NCBI RefSeq assembly: GCF_913063425.1 | Contig: NZ_CAJXYK010000017.1 | Span: 1 to 64,000, forward strand | Length of the DNA stretch: 64,000 nucleotides | Direction of reading: 5' to 3' | DNA from: an uncultured Thiohalocapsa sp. | Lineage (GTDB): Bacteria; Pseudomonadota; Gammaproteobacteria; Chromatiales; Chromatiaceae | Shown here: positions 18,949 to 27,586 of the stretch, piece by piece | Layout: every line of letters begins with the position of its first letter | How positions within the stretch are numbered: position 1 is the first letter of the stretch | Notes under the pieces: generated by a model | Databases searched by the model: none | Told to the model about the DNA's origin: nothing | The model's input: the letters and a program-made list of their open reading frames with translations, nothing else | Position numbers and translations under genes: made by a program

Positions 18949-19562
18949 GGTGCACCTCGGCTCGGAAGCTGTGCGCTGTCACTGATGGCCCGGAGCTCGA
19001 CTTTGTCGTAGACCTCGGCCAGTTCCAGACTTGCTTCGACTGACTTGAGCGGCACGCTGTCGGCCAGGTGGTCGTAGGTGCTGAGCAGCCAGCGGCCGTC
19101 GGCCTGGCGGACGTAAAGCTCGGCGGCGACGCGGTGCTGGGACACCAGCAGGTAGGTCTGCAGGCTGGGCAGGGTACGGTAGTGGGAGAACTTGTCGCCG
19201 CGGTCGTAGGCCTCGGTGGAGTCCGACAGGATCTCGATGATCAGGGTCGGGTTGGTGATGATGTCCCGGCGCTGGTCGTGGTAGGTGCGCTCGCCGCAGA
19301 CGGCCACGATGTCGGGGTAGGCGCCGACGTTGGCGGCATCAGCGCGTACCTTCATGTCGCCGGCGTAGACGTAGCAGGGGCGGCGCTTGAACTGGGCGCG
19401 CAGCTCGGCGCTGATGTTCACCGAGATGGTGTTATGCGCCTCGCTGCCCCCGGTCATGGCGAAGACCTCGCCGTCGACAAATTCCGTACGCGTGGCGGTG
19501 GCCTCGCGCTCGGCCGCGAGCCAGTGGTCGAAGGTCAGAGACGGGATGGGCTGAACGGACAT
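18945..19562 (-). CDS. Uma2-family putative endonuclease (copy 1)
   Basis: 205 aa from ATG 19562 (MSVQPIPSLTFDHWLAAERE). The frame extends further upstream without family character. The PD-(D/E)XK-like core is visible: EFVDGEVFAMTGGSEAHN, then AYPDIVAVCGER (catalytic Asp) and NPTLIIEILSDSTEAYDRGD (Glu of the E-x-x motif) followed by KFSHYRTLPSLQTYLLV. Uma2 proteins are presumed restriction-like nucleases with no proven role. Overlaps the downstream DUF29 start by 4 nt. Confidence 0.88.
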   Translation of the reverse strand: MSVQPIPSLTFDHWLAAEREATATRTEFVDGEVFAMTGGSEAHNTISVNISAELRAQFKRRPCYVYAGDMKVRADAANVGAYPDIVAVCGERTYHDQRRDIITNPTLIIEILSDSTEAYDRGDKFSHYRTLPSLQTYLLVSQHRVAAELYVRQADGRWLLSTYDHLADSVPLKSVEASLELAEVYDKVELRAISDSAQLPSRGAP

Positions 19563-19686
19563 GCTGCGCGGCTCCTGACAGGTGCTGGAAAGGCGCTCCG
19601 GGTGACTGTCTGCGCTCAGTATAGGGCCTGCGCGCCGGCGTCCGTGCGCCGCGCGGTCGGGGACTGCGACCAGCTGAGCCGTTGAC

Positions 19687-19743
19687 TGCGTAGTCAGGCA
19701 ATCCCGGCCTGACACAAACAGGGCTGGAAGCCCTGACTACGCA
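19687..19743. repeat. Inverted REP pair (BIME-like), GTAG-headed hairpins
   Basis: Perfect 12-bp arms TGCGTAGTCAGG (19687-19698) and CCTGACTACGCA (19732-19743). Each side begins, on opposite strands, with GTAG and can fold alone: GTAG-TCAGGC-aatcccg-GCCTGA on the plus strand, and GTAG-TCAGGGCT-tcc-AGCCCTG on the minus strand. This is the layout of REP elements mobilised by RAYT transposases; a RAYT gene is at 11175-11915. It sits between the Uma2 gene and the thioredoxin gene. Confidence 0.85.
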
Positions 19744-19830
19744 CGGGCCGCCCGCGCATGCACGGCGTCTCGCGCAAGGCCCGGCAGCCGGCGTCGGCAC
19801 CGGCAGGCAGCAGATCGGCCGCCGGCGGCC

Positions 19831-20919
19831 TCACTCATCCGAAATCGACACATCCGCGCCGGCGGCGGTGAGCCTGGCGGTCTTGGCGTTGATGTAATCG
19901 AAGGGGCTGTCCGGAAACTCGCGGTACTTGCCGAGGCCCACGTACTCCAGCAGCCCGACGAAGTGGTAGCGGTAGAGCATGCTCTCGATACGGGCGATGT
20001 CCTCCTTGCTGCCGGCGGGGCCGTCCATCAGCACCAGGGTCGGGCGGTACTCGACACCCAAGTCATCTGCGAGCTGCGCGCCGGTGGTGGGCTTGCCGTC
20101 GGGGCCGGTGAATTCGGCATCGGACAGGGCGTCCACACGCACGACCGTGTAGGGTTTCAGCGCCGCGGCCACCTCCGGTGCCTTGAGGTGCCCGTCGTGC
20201 AGGGCGTCGCAGGCGCGGCAGGAGGCATCCTCGAACAGCAGCAGCAGCGGGCCGTCGATGGCGCTTAAGTTTCCGACATCGATGGCCTCCCGGATCAGCG
20301 CATGCTCGCGGAAGGCATAGGCGCCGGCGGCCGCCGCCGTCTCGGTCTTCTGCGCGTCCAGGTAGTCCGCGAGGGTCTGGCTCTGGTAGGCCTGCGCATC
20401 GACATAGTCCAGCACCTGCTTGAAGTCTTCGACGTTGCGGTAGCCGTTGACCCGCGCCACCGGCTCGTTCGTCTGGCTCATGAAGATCACCGTGGGCGTG
20501 TAGCGCACGCCGAGCGCCTCCGCCAGCGCCTTCTCGGGCATCGTGGTCTCGGCATCCATGGCCACCTCGCGGTCGCCGCGGATGTTGAGGGCGATGACGT
20601 CGAAGCGCTCCCGGAGCCAGTCGCTGTAGTCGCTGCCCTTGAAGTTCTCCTCGACCATTTTGTAGCAATAGGGGCAGCCGTTCATCTCCAGAAACAGGAT
20701 GACGTGGCGGCCGGCATCGGTGGCCTCGTCCACGTCCTCGGCGATATCCAGGAAGCTCTCCTTGAACCAGTCCGGATGGCTGGATTGCTTACCGCCGAGC
20801 ACCCGGCCGGTTTCCGGGGCAGCGCCGGCGTCGGCGGTCTCTGCCAACGTCGGTGCAGCGGCGAGCGCAAGCAGCGGTGCAACGAGCATCAGTGCAGGGT
20901 ACATGGGGCGGGCAGGCAT
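19831..20919 (-). CDS. Periplasmic double thioredoxin-like protein
   Basis: 362 aa from ATG 20919; the open frame reaches a TTG at 20946 and another ATG at 20904. A signal peptide (PALMLVAPLLALAAAPTLA) directs export. Two thioredoxin-fold domains follow. The first has CPYC at residues 82-85 (EMNGCPYCYKMVEENFK) and cis-Pro YTPTVIFMS. The second has CRAC at 234-237 (FEDASCRACDALHDGHL) and cis-Pro YRPTLVLMD. The architecture recalls SoxW-like or DsbD-partner reductases. It probably reduces periplasmic disulfides, for example in cytochrome c assembly, but no partner gene is adjacent. murI is 76 nt further upstream on the same strand. Confidence 0.82.
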   Translation of the reverse strand: MPARPMYPALMLVAPLLALAAAPTLAETADAGAAPETGRVLGGKQSSHPDWFKESFLDIAEDVDEATDAGRHVILFLEMNGCPYCYKMVEENFKGSDYSDWLRERFDVIALNIRGDREVAMDAETTMPEKALAEALGVRYTPTVIFMSQTNEPVARVNGYRNVEDFKQVLDYVDAQAYQSQTLADYLDAQKTETAAAAGAYAFREHALIREAIDVGNLSAIDGPLLLLFEDASCRACDALHDGHLKAPEVAAALKPYTVVRVDALSDAEFTGPDGKPTTGAQLADDLGVEYRPTLVLMDGPAGSKEDIARIESMLYRYHFVGLLEYVGLGKYREFPDSPFDYINAKTARLTAAGADVSISDE

Positions 20920-20995
20920 GGGTGTGGTCACTCTGTAGGGTGTCAACGATGGGGCCCGACGTGCAGCGCCGGTGCCGTGTGCAGACGCCGGACCC

Positions 20996-21853
20996 TCAGC
21001 CCGGCAGAGCTGCGACGGTGGCGTCCGCGCCCCAAAGCCGGTGGATCAGCGCGGCGGCCTGCTGCGGCGGGTCGGCGCTGGTCCAGAAGCGTGCCCGGCA
21101 GGGTCCATTGCCGGTGCGCAGCAGCCCGGCCGCGCCCAGGCGGTGCTGTACCTGACGCGCCACCGCGGCGCCTGCATCGGTGATGCGGACAGCGGGACCT
21201 GCGATGTCCGCGATCAGCCCCCGCACCAGCGGGTAGTGGGTGCAGCCGAGCACCAGGGTGTCTGCACCGCGGTCGATGAGCGGGCGCACCAGGTCCGCGA
21301 GCAGGGCGCGCAGGGCGTTGGCGTGGAAGTCCCCGGCCTCGATCAGCTCCACCAGCCCGGGGCAGGGCTGGGTGAGAACTTCCACCGCGCCGTGGAAGCG
21401 CCCGCGCAGGGCCTCGAACTTGTCGCTCCTGAGCGTGCCGCTGGTGGCGAGCACGCCGATGACACCGCTCCTGGTGCAGGCCGCCGCGGGCTTCACGGCG
21501 GGCTCCATGGCGATTATGGGCAACGCGTGGCGGGTGCGCAGGTGCGCGGCGGCAACGCCGGTGGCCGTGTTGCAGGCGATGACGATGGCCTTGGCCCCCT
21601 GCGCGAGCAGAAAGTCGGTGATCTGCTCAGCGCGTGCACGGATGACCGCCGTCGGGCGCTCGCCATAGGGAGCGAAGCCTGAGTCAGCGACATAGAGCAG
21701 GTGCTCGCCGGGCAGCAGACGGCGGATCTCGGCGAGGACGGTGAGGCCGCCGACGCCGGAGTCGAAGACGCCGATGGGGGCGTCGGCCGGCGCCTGCTGC
21801 GTATTCCGGGGGGCTTCCTCAGGGAGCTGTCGCCTGCGCCCGCTCGGGCTCAC
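20996..21853 (-). CDS. murI: Glutamate racemase
   Basis: 285 aa from a GTG at 21853 (46 nt after the ygfZ stop). No ATG lies between the longer frame, which would run into ygfZ, and the conserved start region. IGVFDSGVGGLTVLAEIRRL opens the fold. The two catalytic cysteines are in IACNTATG and LGCTHYPLV. It interconverts L- and D-glutamate to supply peptidoglycan synthesis in the cytoplasm. The N-terminal 28 residues before the conserved Asp-Ser-Gly loop are non-conserved, so a later non-ATG start cannot be excluded. Confidence 0.93.
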   Translation of the reverse strand: MSPSGRRRQLPEEAPRNTQQAPADAPIGVFDSGVGGLTVLAEIRRLLPGEHLLYVADSGFAPYGERPTAVIRARAEQITDFLLAQGAKAIVIACNTATGVAAAHLRTRHALPIIAMEPAVKPAAACTRSGVIGVLATSGTLRSDKFEALRGRFHGAVEVLTQPCPGLVELIEAGDFHANALRALLADLVRPLIDRGADTLVLGCTHYPLVRGLIADIAGPAVRITDAGAAVARQVQHRLGAAGLLRTGNGPCRARFWTSADPPQQAAALIHRLWGADATVAALPG

Positions 21854-21899
21854 AGCACAGTCCTGGTCGGCTCCCGCCGCGACCTGCACCGCAGCTGGC

Positions 21900-22934
21900 T
21901 CAGGCGACGTCGCCGAAGCCGTAGGCGGGTGCACGCAGCTGAAGCATCGGCCCGTCTGCGCCGAGCTTGAGCCCGTCGCCCTCGGCGGCGGCGATTTCGG
22001 CCACCACCAGCAGCTCCCAGTGACCGGGCGCGCTGGCACGGGCATCCACCACGCGTCCCGGCCCCTGCTCCGAGGTGCTGCCGGGGGCGCTCAGCACATC
22101 GCCCGGCTTGGGCGGCGTGTCCGTGTCCACCTCGGCGATGTACATGCGCCGCTTGAGCTTGCCCAGGTACTGCATGCGGGCGACGACTTCCTGGCCCGTG
22201 TAGCAGCCCTTGTGGAAGCTTACGCCGTCGATGAGCTGCATGTTGGCCATCTGCGGCACGAAGGCGTCTGCCGTCTCCGGCACCACGGTGGGGATGCCGG
22301 AGCGGATATCGTGCAGCGCCCAGAGGTCGGGATTCGCCTGCGCTGCACCGGCGGCAGTCGCGCCTTCCCACAGGGCCTGCGCGTCTGCGGCCGGGCCGAT
22401 GAAGAGATACCGCGGCACTGAGCCTGCAACGCGGATGAGCGCCGCATCGCCGGCGCGCGCCATGTCGTTGTCGCCCTGTGGCAGGCTGCCGAAGCGCTCG
22501 GCCAGTGCCCCGTCCGCGCAGGCACCGATGACGCCGCAGCAGACCAGCGCATCGCTGGCATCGTCGATGGTGGCGTCCGTTCGCAGCTTGAACATGCGCA
22601 GGCGCTTCAGCAGCGCGTCCATCTGGCTGCGCGGCAGCACCAGGAAAATGGTCTCCTCGATGCGGAGCAGGCGGAAATTGGCCAGCATGCGGCCCTTGGG
22701 GCTGCAATGGCTGCTGAGCTGGCTGTGGGTGTCGGAGAGCTCGCGCACGTCGTTGCTCACCTGGCCTTGCAGGAAGTCCGCGGCCTGCGGGCCGCCGACG
22801 GCGATGAGCCCGAGGTGGGAGAGGTCCGTGACGGCGCAGTCCGGGTCCGCCGGTGCGGACGCGAAGCGCGCCGCCCCGTCGTCTGCGACGGCGGCGCCGC
22901 GTGCACTGAGGAAGGCTTGCCAGTCCTGGTTCAT
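21900..22934 (-). CDS. ygfZ: tRNA-modifying/folate-binding protein YgfZ
   Basis: 344 aa from ATG 22934. The YgfZ/GcvT-like signature KGCYTGQEVVAR is at residues 242-253, including the Cys essential in E. coli, and FLQGQVSNDVRELSD and SSHCSPKGRMLANFRL are typical of the folate-binding front half. YgfZ supports assembly or repair of certain Fe-S proteins (for example MiaB, in E. coli) with folate. murI lies 46 nt downstream and the two may be co-transcribed. The frame can be read as a much longer minus ORF to 24794, but that is only a shadow of the RNB gene. Confidence 0.92.
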   Translation of the reverse strand: MNQDWQAFLSARGAAVADDGAARFASAPADPDCAVTDLSHLGLIAVGGPQAADFLQGQVSNDVRELSDTHSQLSSHCSPKGRMLANFRLLRIEETIFLVLPRSQMDALLKRLRMFKLRTDATIDDASDALVCCGVIGACADGALAERFGSLPQGDNDMARAGDAALIRVAGSVPRYLFIGPAADAQALWEGATAAGAAQANPDLWALHDIRSGIPTVVPETADAFVPQMANMQLIDGVSFHKGCYTGQEVVARMQYLGKLKRRMYIAEVDTDTPPKPGDVLSAPGSTSEQGPGRVVDARASAPGHWELLVVAEIAAAEGDGLKLGADGPMLQLRAPAYGFGDVA

Positions 22935-23195
22935 GGTGTCTCGTCTCGCTTGCTTATGGGGCCGGGAACGGGCAGGCTGGAAAGCATAGCGGCTGCCCCC
23001 ACGGCCGTCGATCTCTCTCGCAGCCCCATGTGGGGCCGGGTCGGCGGTGTTTCGCGCTGCCGGTTCCCACCGCTGCGCCCTGCGCTGCCGCGTCCCGTCG
23101 GCGGCCGTCGGGTCGGCGGAGCGGGCGCCGGGTCCCCTGTGCCCAATGCCGACCCCATCAGCCTTGTTCTCGACGTCATAGCTCCTGGCCCATCC

Positions 23196-25010
23196 ATGCC
23201 CATCGCCGCCGACAGCCTCGTGCTCTACAAAATCCATCCCGCCCGTGTGGTGAGCGTCGGCGAGAAGATCGAGATCGAGCTCGAAGGCGGGCAGAGCAAG
23301 CGGGTGCGTCCCAAGGACATCACGCCCCTGCACCCCGGCCCGCTCAAGCGGCTCGCGGAGCTGGGCGAGCCCGGCGCCGGGCAGCTGCAGGAGGCCTGGG
23401 AGCTGCTGGAGGGCGCCGAGACAGACCTGAAGGAGCTCGCCGAGCTCATCTACGACGCATTCACCCCTGCCAGCGCCTGGGCCGTGTGGCGACTGCTCGA
23501 TGAAGGGCTGTATTTCCACGGCTCGCCCGATGCCATCCGGCCCCGCAGCCGCGAAGCCATCGAGCAGGACCGTGCGGAGCGCGAAGCCAAGGCCCGGGCC
23601 GAGGCCGAGTGGGCGGGCTTCATGCAGCGGTTGGCTGCGGGGCGGATCATCGACGACGACCGCCCGCGACTTGCCGAGGTGGAGCGGCTCGCCAACCAGC
23701 AGGGCGAGCACAGCCGGATTCTGAAGGCACTCGAGCTGCCCGAGACCCCGCAGGCGGCCCACCGCCTGCTGGTGGGTGTGGGCTGTTGGCCGCCTGAGCA
23801 CAATCCCTACCCGGCCCGCAGCAATGTCACGGTGACCGATCCGGAGCTGCCGGTGCCGGCGCTGCCGGAGGAGGCGCGACTCGACCTCACGCATCTGTCC
23901 GCCTTCGCCATCGACGACGAGGGCAACCAGGACCCGGATGATGCCGTCAGCATCGACGGCGCGCGCATCTGGGTGCACGTGGCGGATGTCGCCGCGCTGG
24001 TGAGCCCGGACGACGCCCTGGACCAGGAGGCCCGGGCCCGCGGTGCCAACCTCTACCTGCCGGAGGGCATCGTCAACATGCTGCCGGCGGCGGTGACCGA
24101 GCAGCTCGGCCTCGGCTTGCAGGCCACCTCGCCGGCGCTGTCCTTCGGCGTCACGCTGGGCGAGGACGGCCGGCTCGCCGATATCGACATCCGGCCCAGC
24201 TGGATCCGCGCCCAACGCCTGACCTATGCCGAGGCCGAGGCCCGGCTCGCCGAGGCGCCCTTCGCGGCCCTGGATGCCGCCGCGGCCCGCTTCCGCGCCC
24301 GCCGCGTGGCCCAGGGCGCCGCCGGCATCGACCTGCCGGAGGTGAGCGTGCGCCTCCAGGACGGCGAGATCGACATCCGCTCCATCGACCGCCACGGCTC
24401 CCGCGCCATGGTGACCGATCTGATGCTCATGGCGGGCGAGGCCGCCGCCGCCTGGTGCGGCGAGCGTGGCATTACCATCCCGCACGCCACCCAGCCGCCG
24501 CCCGACAGCATCCAGCAACCGGAGGGGATGGCGGCGATGTACGCCTACCGGCGGCAGTTCAAGCCGAGTCGCACCAGCATCGAGCCGGGGCCGCACTATG
24601 GTCTCGGGCTCGACGCCTACGCCCGTGCCACCAGCCCGCTGCGGCGCTATGCGGACCTGCTGGTGCATCAGCAGATCCGCGCCGTGCTGCGCGGCGAGGC
24701 GCCGATGACGGCCGAGCAGGTGAGCGCCCGCGCCGGCGAGGCGGACCAGGGCGGCATCGCCGTGCGCCGCGCGGAGCGGCAGTCCAACCAGCACTGGAAG
24801 CTCGTTTACCTGCTGCGTAACAAGGCCTGGCAGGGGGAGGGCGTCGTTGTCGAGCTCGGCGAGCGCAAGGACACCGTCATCATCCCGGAGCTGGCGCTGG
24901 AGACGAAGCTGCGGGCCAAGGCTGATCTCAGCCTGGATCAGCGCCTGACGCTTAAGGTTGCCGAGGTGGACCTGTACGACCTGGATGCGCGGTTTCGGGT
25001 GCTCGGTTGA
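23196..25010 (+). CDS. RNB-domain exoribonuclease (RNase II-like)
   Basis: 604 aa from ATG 23196; earlier in-frame codons overlap ygfZ and lack conservation. The RNB catalytic signature DLTHLSAFAIDDEGNQDPDD places the Mg-binding Asps at 240, 246, 248 and 249. The channel motifs RPSWIRAQRLTYAEAE and YARATSPLRRYADLLVHQQI follow. It degrades RNA 3' to 5' processively. It lacks the usual N-terminal double cold-shock region of RNase R. The front 200 residues hold an SH3-like start (SLVLYKIHPARVVSVGEKI) and a helical, Arg/Glu-rich linker, so it is closer to the shorter RNase II-like group. A C-terminal S1-like barrel (VVVELGERKDTVIIPELALE) is present. Divergent from ygfZ. Confidence 0.92.
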   Translation: MPIAADSLVLYKIHPARVVSVGEKIEIELEGGQSKRVRPKDITPLHPGPLKRLAELGEPGAGQLQEAWELLEGAETDLKELAELIYDAFTPASAWAVWRLLDEGLYFHGSPDAIRPRSREAIEQDRAEREAKARAEAEWAGFMQRLAAGRIIDDDRPRLAEVERLANQQGEHSRILKALELPETPQAAHRLLVGVGCWPPEHNPYPARSNVTVTDPELPVPALPEEARLDLTHLSAFAIDDEGNQDPDDAVSIDGARIWVHVADVAALVSPDDALDQEARARGANLYLPEGIVNMLPAAVTEQLGLGLQATSPALSFGVTLGEDGRLADIDIRPSWIRAQRLTYAEAEARLAEAPFAALDAAAARFRARRVAQGAAGIDLPEVSVRLQDGEIDIRSIDRHGSRAMVTDLMLMAGEAAAAWCGERGITIPHATQPPPDSIQQPEGMAAMYAYRRQFKPSRTSIEPGPHYGLGLDAYARATSPLRRYADLLVHQQIRAVLRGEAPMTAEQVSARAGEADQGGIAVRRAERQSNQHWKLVYLLRNKAWQGEGVVVELGERKDTVIIPELALETKLRAKADLSLDQRLTLKVAEVDLYDLDARFRVLG

Positions 25011-25065
25011 GGATCGCTGTGTCCGGTCCGTTCGGGTTGCGGTTCACGCAACGGGGCAGAGACAA

Positions 25066-25263
25066 TAGGCGCCGCGGCCTATCGGGAGCTCGGCAGGGAG
25101 ATGCCCGTCGGCAATGCATTGCTGGAGCAATTGCCCGTGGACCTGGACGATGTCGGTCAAACGGCGTGACCTGGTCCGCTGCTCCGAGGCCAACGGGTTC
25201 CGCCTTCTGAGGGAAGGCGCAAACCACTCCATCTATACCGATGGCTCGCGTACGTCGTCAATC
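25066..25263 (+). pseudogene. hicA toxin remnant with fragment of an upstream partner
   Basis: From ATG 25150 the frame reads SVKRRDLVRCSEANGFRLLR and then EGANHSIYTDG, the start of HicA mRNA interferases (double-stranded RNA-binding fold with the His of GxNHSxY). It then loses homology at about 25240 and runs into the 3' end of the neighbouring minus gene, so the C-terminal third is gone. The preceding overlapping frame (about 25066-25169, AYRELGREMPVGNALLEQLP) ends at the overlapping TGA and may be a remnant of the antitoxin partner; that part is not identifiable. A decayed toxin-antitoxin locus, presumably non-functional. Confidence 0.7.
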
Positions 25264-26007
25264 GGTGGCGACCGCCGGCACGTCGCCCGGGCTCGCCGCC
25301 GCTGCCGGGGAAGGCGGCGGCTCGGGTGAACCGGTGGCCTCGTCGGGTGCCGGCAGCATTGCCACCGCCCGCTCGAAGTCTGCCCGGTTCAGGTACTGGA
25401 TCACCACGCCGCCGTCGTCGTCGCGGGCGATGTCCATGCCCTGCTCCGGATAGAGCCAGTGCACGATGCCGCCCGGCTCGGCGCGCTTCTCGGCGGGCTC
25501 GCCGAAGCGCCCGGCGATGTCCCGCGGCTCCAGGCTCTTCCAGGGCAGATAGGTCAGGATGCGGATGGGGGTGTCCGCGAGCCGCTCCACATCCACCGGG
25601 TCCAGCTTCACCTTGCGGCTGCCGCTGCCGGTCTTGCTGATGCGAAGGCCCCGCTCGTACATGGCCGCGAGGTCGTCCTCCGGCACGTCCAGCGTGATGA
25701 TCCAGTCCGCCTTCAGGTTGCTCAGAAAGATATTGTCGAAGTAGACCTCGACGGTGCGGCTGCCGTCGGGGTTTTCGAACAGGTTGATTTTGCCGTCCTC
25801 TCCCAGCAGCACACGCGCGTCCGCAAGCGTACTGTCACCGATGCTGAGGTCGAACACGCGCGTGTTGCCGGCCGCATCCCGGCTCACCTCCCAGGGATAG
25901 AGCCGCAGGCCCGAGCGCTCATCCGGCAGGATGGAGAGCAGCAGCCAGATGCCGATGAAGCCCATCAGCGCGGCGGCGAGGGTGGTGAGGATGATCTTGC
26001 GGTCCAT
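25258..26007 (-). CDS. Membrane-anchored protein of unknown function
   Basis: 249 aa from ATG 26007 (MDRKIILTTLAAALMGFIGI), the better of the starts since the longer frame runs through the tandem repeats. One N-terminal TM helix (about residues 5-27) anchors a periplasmic domain that is beta-rich and acidic, with a Pro/Ala-rich tail (SPEPPPSPAAAASPGD). LGEDGKINLFENPDGSRTVE and the final ARDDDGGVVIQYLNRADFER are its most characteristic stretches. I do not recognise the family. It is followed by the hicA remnant on the opposite strand and preceded by tandem repeats. Function unknown. Confidence 0.6.
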   Translation of the reverse strand: MDRKIILTTLAAALMGFIGIWLLLSILPDERSGLRLYPWEVSRDAAGNTRVFDLSIGDSTLADARVLLGEDGKINLFENPDGSRTVEVYFDNIFLSNLKADWIITLDVPEDDLAAMYERGLRISKTGSGSRKVKLDPVDVERLADTPIRILTYLPWKSLEPRDIAGRFGEPAEKRAEPGGIVHWLYPEQGMDIARDDDGGVVIQYLNRADFERAVAMLPAPDEATGSPEPPPSPAAAASPGDVPAVATD

Positions 26008-26010
26008 GGA

Positions 26011-26070
26011 TCGGAGTACGGAGTGCGGAGTTCGAAGTGCGGAGTGCGGAGTTCGAAGTGCGGAGTGGCC
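26011..26070. repeat. 21-bp tandem repeat in the leader of the membrane-anchored gene
   Basis: GAGTGCGGAGTTCGAAGTGC plus one G occurs exactly twice (26021-26041 and 26042-26062), flanked by partial copies. It begins 4 nt upstream of the start codon of the 25258-26007 gene, so it lies in its 5' leader and may replace or disturb the SD. Confidence 0.8.
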
Positions 26071-26197
26071 CAGGTGCATCGGCTCGGGGAGCCGGCCCTG
26101 TGCTGCGGCCTTCGCTCGTGAAACCGTTCTGCGGTGTCGCCGTTCGCCAGGCGCTTTGCGCCCCGGCTGGGCCTCGCCGGTCGCGTGTGCCGGGGTC

Positions 26198-26569
26198 TTA
26201 GTCGAGCATTAAGGCCGCGACCACGTCCCGCCCCTCGCTGACCAGGATATTGTAGGTGCGGCACGCAGCGCCGGTGTCCATCACCTCCACGCCGATGCCG
26301 CGCTCCAGCAGCGCGAAGTGTACCTCGGGGCTCGGAAACCGCTGCCGCGAGCCGGTGCCCAGAATCAGCACCTGTGTGGCATCGCCGAGCACCGCTTCCA
26401 GATGCGCGACGTTCAGCGAATCCACGTCCTTAGGCCCCCAGTCCAACTCCAGGTGCCCGGCGGACACCGCGATGCTGCGGGCGTAGTCCCGGCCGTTGAT
26501 GCGCACGTGCCCGTCGCCGTAGGCCTCGATGACGTTGGCGCCGGTGTCTTCGAGCTCTGCGAATTTCAT
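26198..26569 (-). CDS. Mth938-domain (DUF498) protein
   Basis: 123 aa from ATG 26569. MKFAELEDTGANVIEAYGDG starts the fold. VHFALLERGIGVEVMDTGAA followed by CRTYNILVSEGRDVVAALML is the conserved tail of the Mth938/NDUFAF3 family. It is a single compact alpha/beta domain, cytoplasmic. Bacterial function is unknown; a mitochondrial relative helps complex I assembly. The longer minus-strand frames upstream are not coding. Confidence 0.87.
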   Translation of the reverse strand: MKFAELEDTGANVIEAYGDGHVRINGRDYARSIAVSAGHLELDWGPKDVDSLNVAHLEAVLGDATQVLILGTGSRQRFPSPEVHFALLERGIGVEVMDTGAACRTYNILVSEGRDVVAALMLD

Positions 26570-26658
26570 GATGAGCGGCCGGTTCTCAGGTGTCGGCACA
26601 TGGCGTCGCGGCGCCTCGGTCCGGAGAAGCTGGCTACGAGGCGCCCCGAAGACAATGC

Positions 26659-27234
26659 TCAGCCCAGGTTTGCCAGGTCCAGCAAGCAGTCCGACAGCCC
26701 CGGAACCGGCACGGTCCGCTCGCCATGCAGCGCGCGGCTGCTCCGGTAGCCGTCCGGTCCTGGGCCGTGGCACCGCAGGATGGTCCCCGCTTGTGCGTCC
26801 ACCAGCCACGCCTCCGGGATACCGCAAGCGGCATAGCGCGCGAGCTTCACGTCGCGATCCAGCGCGAGACTGCTGTCGGCGACCTCGATCAGCAGCAGAA
26901 TGTCGGCCGGTTCCGGATGCCGTGTCCGGTATTTCGCGAGCGGCGGTGTGACGACCGCCAGGTCCGGCTCCGGCTCGTCGTGCGGACCGAGCCGCACCGG
27001 GTTCTGCACCCGCACCACCGCGGCATCGCCGACCGCGCGCATCAGGCGGTTCTGCAGCTCCGTGACCATCGACGCGTGCGGCGGTCCGATCGGCGGCATT
27101 TCCATCACGTCCCCGTCGATGAGCTCCACGCGCGCATCGGGAGACAGGATGCCCGCGTCCGCCATGCGGTAGTAGTCGTCTACCGTATAGCGGTGGCGAT
27201 GGCGCAGCATCAGGTCTTGGGCGGTGGTTGCCAT
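26659..27234 (-). CDS. Uma2-family putative endonuclease (copy 2)
   Basis: 191 aa from ATG 27234. Motifs: YTVDDYYRMADAGILSPDARVELIDGD start, PEPDLAVVTPP with the catalytic Asp, then LLIEVADSSLALDRDVKLARYA and the C-terminal IPEAWLVDA. It is a complete PD-(D/E)XK-like core. Divergent from the third Uma2 gene across a 350-nt spacer; the two are not close in sequence. Confidence 0.88.
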   Translation of the reverse strand: MATTAQDLMLRHRHRYTVDDYYRMADAGILSPDARVELIDGDVMEMPPIGPPHASMVTELQNRLMRAVGDAAVVRVQNPVRLGPHDEPEPDLAVVTPPLAKYRTRHPEPADILLLIEVADSSLALDRDVKLARYAACGIPEAWLVDAQAGTILRCHGPGPDGYRSSRALHGERTVPVPGLSDCLLDLANLG

Positions 27235-27586
27235 AGGGCTCGCTTGGGTGCAGGACGACCGATGACGCCCGGCCCGCTGACGTGGGCACGGGCTCCGGCA
27301 TGGTCGAGGGCCAGTGTAGCCCATTGCGACGGCGCCCTGGGGTGATGCGGCGCCGCGACCCGGCGCGCCGTCGCATGCGGCGGCATGGGCACGGTTGCCC
27401 CCTGCACACTGGCAGCCCAAGGGCCTCCACTGCCCGCCCATGCTGACGCATCGCAGGGGACAGCGCCATGGCCACGGAGCGCGGCGCATCGCCCGAGGGG
27501 CGTGCCTTTCGCGCTCCGTTGCAGTATCCACTTGCCTCATCTAGGCTCGGCGCTCTGAAGGTTCAGCGACCACGGGGTGGATCCGA
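27235..27586. other. 352-nt divergent spacer between two Uma2 genes
   Basis: No ORF with domain character. It must hold promoters for both flanking genes; no convincing -35/-10 pair is visible. Confidence 0.4.

Noticed and set aside
22935-24794. N-terminal extension of ygfZ to a 964-residue protein
   Set aside because: The extra part is antisense to the RNB nuclease and has no homology; YgfZ starts normally at 22934.
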